Source: Verrucomicrobiia bacterium
Lineage (GTDB): Bacteria > Verrucomicrobiota > Verrucomicrobiia > Opitutales > Cerasicoccaceae
DNA length: 64,000 bases
NCBI GenBank assembly: GCA_030432235.1
Contig: JAUIHT010000007.1
Coordinates: forward strand, 62,001-126,000
Reading direction: 5' to 3'
Part shown: piece by piece, positions 61,610-64,000 of the stretch
Layout of the letters: each line of letters opens with the position of its first letter
How positions within the stretch are numbered: the first letter of the stretch is position 1
Notes under the pieces: generated by a model
The model's database searches: none
The model's input: only the letters and a program-made list of their open reading frames with translations
What the model was told of the DNA's origin: nothing
Translations under genes and position numbers: made by a program

Positions 61610-62686
61610 TTAGATAATCAGCATGGAATCGCCATAGCTAAAAAAACGGTAGCGTTGCGCCACGGCCTCGGCGTAGAGGCGTTTTAGGGTATTCAACCCG
61701 GTTTCACCACCCGGGTCGAGGAAGGCCGCCACGAGGCACAGAAGGGTCGATCTGGGTAGGTGAAAATTGGTGATCAGGTGGTCCGTTGCCTGAAAATCAT
61801 AAGGTGGGCGGATGAACAATCGCGAGCGCGCCGACCAGTCACCCGCATGGCCCTCAGGACAGTGGAACAGGCAGTCCTCACTGGAACGCACCGAGGTGGT
61901 GCCAACCATAACGCGAGGCCGCCCACCGGGAGTGCGGAGCGCCGCCAGGGTCCTGGCGGGCACCGAGTAAAACTCCTCGTGCATGACGTGCTCGTCCAGG
62001 GAATTCACACTGATGGGCTGGAAGGTGCCGAGGCCGACATGGAGCGTCAAATCGTGAAAATCCGCCCCTTTCTGCCTCATGACCTCAATGAGCTCCTTGG
62101 TGAAATGCAGCCCGGCGGTGGGGGCAGCCGCCGCCACGGTCTGACCGGGGCTGGCGTAAACAGTCTGGTAGCGCTCCGGGTCGAGGGTATCCAGGCGCTC
62201 ATCATGGCCTTTGTCCCGTCGAATGTAGGGCGGCAACGGCATGGAACCGTAGCGAGCCGCGATTGAAAGCGCCTCCACCGGCTCCTCGTTTTCGTGGAAA
62301 CTCACGGTAAACACACCCTCGGCATCCTTGTCCAGCACCCGGGCCTCGACGGACTCGCCGACCGTGAACGTCTTTCCCGGATCAAGCTTCTTTCCCGGTC
62401 GCAACAAACACCGAAACGCGCCGTCTTGAGCCGGTTCCAGCAGAAGGCACTCAACTTCGCCACCGCCGGACCGCCGCCCGGCCAATCGCGCTTTGAAGAC
62501 CTTGGCGTTGTTACGGAAAAACCGGCAGTGCCCGGGCAGGAAACGCGACAGGCCACGGAAGACCGTATGCGTGATCTCGCCGCTGGCCCGATCATAGACG
62601 AACAGGCGCGACTCGTCCCGGCGCTTGGCGGGCTCCTGCGCGATCAGCTCGGCAGGCAGAGGGAACTCGAGGTCGGTGGTTTTCAA
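61610..62686 (-). CDS. queA: S-adenosylmethionine:tRNA ribosyltransferase-isomerase
   Basis: 358 residues, standard length. Motifs in order: FPLPAELIAQEPAKRRDESR at the N-terminus, APTAGLHFTKELI, LTLHVGLGTFQPI, EEFYSVP, VGTTSVRSSE, ITNFHLPRSTLLCLVAAF and YRFFSYGDSMLI at the C-terminus. QueA transfers and rearranges the ribose of SAM onto preQ1-modified tRNA, making epoxyqueuosine. tRNA-His, one of the four queuosine tRNAs (GUN anticodon), is encoded 6.4 kb away, but this is probably coincidence. Confidence 0.97.
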   Translation of the reverse strand: MKTTDLEFPLPAELIAQEPAKRRDESRLFVYDRASGEITHTVFRGLSRFLPGHCRFFRNNAKVFKARLAGRRSGGGEVECLLLEPAQDGAFRCLLRPGKKLDPGKTFTVGESVEARVLDKDAEGVFTVSFHENEEPVEALSIAARYGSMPLPPYIRRDKGHDERLDTLDPERYQTVYASPGQTVAAAAPTAGLHFTKELIEVMRQKGADFHDLTLHVGLGTFQPISVNSLDEHVMHEEFYSVPARTLAALRTPGGRPRVMVGTTSVRSSEDCLFHCPEGHAGDWSARSRLFIRPPYDFQATDHLITNFHLPRSTLLCLVAAFLDPGGETGLNTLKRLYAEAVAQRYRFFSYGDSMLII

Positions 62687-62723
62687 GACAATCAGGCGGC
62701 CTCCGGCGGAAAGTACCGGCGGC

Positions 62724-63542
62724 TTAGGATGCCTTCCCTTCGACCTGATGCATCCAGACGTCCTGTTGCGGGAACGGGATGGTGATGCCCTCTTCGTCCA
62801 GGCGAATCTTAATCGTCTCCTGCAAGCGGAAAAAGACGGTCCAGTAATCCGCCGTATTAACCCAGGGGCGCACCGCGAAGTTGATGCTGCTGTCCGCCAT
62901 TTCGAGCAAACCGACCGTGTAAGCGGGGTCCTTCAGGACGCCTTCGTCGTTCTCCAGGATATCGGTGAGCACCTGCTTGACCTTGCGGATATCGTCCTCG
63001 TAGCTGACGCCTACGACGAGGTCCATGCGACGCGTATCGTGCGCTGTAAAATTGGTGATGGGCCCGCCGATGACCTGGCCGTTAGGGACAATGATCTTCT
63101 TGTTGTCCGGTGTCTTCAGGTGCGTTTCGAAGACGTTCAGGTCCATGACGACGCCCGTAATGCCCGCTGTTTCAATGAAGTCGCCCAGCTTGAAAGGCTT
63201 GAAGATGATAATCATAACACCGGCGGCGAAGTTACCCAGGGAGCCCTGCAGGGCCATGCCGACGGCCAGAGTACCGGCACCGACAATCGCCACGGCGGAT
63301 GTGGTGTTGAAGCCCAACGCTTCCAAGGCCGCAATGACAACGATGGCCAGGAGCGCGGCGTAAATCACGTTGGCCGAAAAGCTGGTCAACACCGGATCGA
63401 CATTGCGAGCCAGACAGACCTTCTTGAACAGGTCGCGCAGGAGAGCGGCGATCCATTTGCCGACGAAGAATATAGCGGCGGCGAAGAGCAGGTTCAAACC
63501 ATACTCAACGACGAGTGAGAGTACGTAATCTCCGAATTCCAT
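62724..63542 (-). CDS. mscS: Small-conductance mechanosensitive channel, MscS family
   Basis: 272 residues, near E. coli MscS (286). Three N-terminal helices are visible: VLSLVVEYGLNLLFAAAIFF, VIYAALLAIVVIAALEALGF and the Gly/Ala-rich pore helix with AIVGAGTLAVGMALQGSLGN. FKPFKLGDFIETAGITGVV starts the cytoplasmic beta domain, and the alpha/beta C-terminal domain follows. It opens under membrane tension to release solutes in hypo-osmotic shock. It lies 37 bp upstream of queA on the same strand. Confidence 0.93.
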   Translation of the reverse strand: MEFGDYVLSLVVEYGLNLLFAAAIFFVGKWIAALLRDLFKKVCLARNVDPVLTSFSANVIYAALLAIVVIAALEALGFNTTSAVAIVGAGTLAVGMALQGSLGNFAAGVMIIIFKPFKLGDFIETAGITGVVMDLNVFETHLKTPDNKKIIVPNGQVIGGPITNFTAHDTRRMDLVVGVSYEDDIRKVKQVLTDILENDEGVLKDPAYTVGLLEMADSSINFAVRPWVNTADYWTVFFRLQETIKIRLDEEGITIPFPQQDVWMHQVEGKAS

Positions 63543-63580
63543 GACAGTTGCGTAATGTTGTTAGTGAGCGGTACCCCGCG

Positions 63581-64000
63581 TCAGTGCGGTATTACCATAA
63601 AGCAGATGGCCATAATAATAGTCGGGATGCAGGCCCCCAGAAATAGACCCAGAGGAGAAATCGCGCCACCAAAATGTTTGCTCAAAATGGACTGACCGGC
63701 GGGGTTGGGCGCATTGGCGATAACGGTCAGGCCGCCACCGGTCACCGCGCCGGCGACCACGGCAAATTGCAGGCTGCGCGCGACCTCAAGAGCTTCGCCG
63801 GTCTTCATGGCGCCGTGGAGGTCCAACTGGTAAAAAGCGGGCACCTGCGAAGCCAGATAGGTGATAGCGGCATTGTCATTGAAGGCGGTCAGAATCGTGG
63901 CGCCGATGAAGAGCGGCACTTCCGTCAGGCTACTCAGCACCGGCGCAATCCACCAGCCCTGCAGACCACCGTGGGTGACCAGACCAGCGAGGAAGAAGCC
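63581..64000 (-). CDS. Putative Na+/H+ antiporter, C-terminal part
   Basis: The 5' part lies beyond the window; about 139 residues are visible. Hydrophobic segments with ATILTAFNDNAAITYLASQV, GAVTGGGLTVIANAPNPAGQ and LGLFLGACIPTIIMAICFMV resemble the putative Na+/H+ antiporter family (PF07399) of the ion-transporter superfamily. The NAPNPAG segment is characteristic. The gene ends 38 bp before mscS in the same direction, so the two may share a transcript and osmotic function. Family assignment from the tail alone. Confidence 0.75.
   Translation of the reverse strand, partial: GFFLAGLVTHGGLQGWWIAPVLSSLTEVPLFIGATILTAFNDNAAITYLASQVPAFYQLDLHGAMKTGEALEVARSLQFAVVAGAVTGGGLTVIANAPNPAGQSILSKHFGGAISPLGLFLGACIPTIIMAICFMVIPH

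Noticed and set aside
61610-62686. Functional link between queA and the nearby tRNA-His
   Set aside because: Queuosine does modify tRNA-His, but the genes are 6.4 kb apart with unrelated operons between, so proximity is probably chance.

Overview
The window looks like chromosomal DNA from a Verrucomicrobiota bacterium, most likely the Opitutales/Puniceicoccales side. The clues are three PEP-CTERM-type surface proteins, two H-X9-DG pseudopilins, a 1131-residue Verru_Chthon-cassette-like protein, a DUF5069 protein, and glycan genes controlled by AraC, GntR/LacI-hybrid and LacI regulators. This placement rests on gene content only; there is no rRNA in the window.

Layout. 1-2738 (+): the end of an oligopeptide-type ABC ATPase, a LamG/DUF1961 protein and an oligogalacturonate-lyase-like propeller. 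2714-7477 (-): a second propeller, an exported TIM-barrel glycosidase and a shortened FAD oxidoreductase. 7856-17335: a divergent AraC regulator, then a + strand run of FAD oxidoreductase, PEP-CTERM protein, large exported protein, BNR sialidase-like enzyme, LamG protein, DUF386 protein and pseudopilin. 17431-25615: a - strand operon (clan GH-A hydrolase, six-hairpin protein, AGE-type epimerase) divergent from GH20 plus AraC. 25723-32625: polysaccharide deacetylase plus PEP-CTERM protein with an AraC regulator, then a Gfo/Idh/MocA dehydrogenase plus sugar isomerase with a GntR/LacI-hybrid regulator. 33115-41685: a LamG-duplicated beta-helix-like protein, another Gfo/Idh/MocA enzyme and the large pseudopilin-like protein with its small partner. 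42132-55017: a self-contained LacI-controlled sugar cassette. From 55169 on the genes are ordinary: tRNA-His, DUF5069, glmM, trpD, yceI, an ECF sigma/anti-sigma pair, queA, mscS and the end of an antiporter gene.

How the parts may work together (inference). Exported hydrolases, a deacetylase and carbohydrate-binding proteins would open a complex, probably acidic or amino-sugar-rich glycan outside the cytoplasm. Oligosaccharides would enter by transporters, of which only one ATPase tail is visible. Enzymes without signal peptides (GH20, BNR enzyme, propeller lyases, AGE epimerase, DUF386, aldose isomerase, Gfo/Idh/MocA dehydrogenases) would finish the breakdown inside. No sulfatase, exosortase, integrase, transposase or TonB receptor was seen.

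The strongest structural observation is an 83-bp direct repeat (two mismatches) at 41885-41967 and 55092-55174. The second copy runs into the 3' end of tRNA-His. The 13.2 kb between them is exactly the LacI cassette, as expected of a tRNA-targeted island. Inside it a palindrome, CTTTA-N3-TAAAG, occurs three times, in just the two divergent promoter regions of the cassette.
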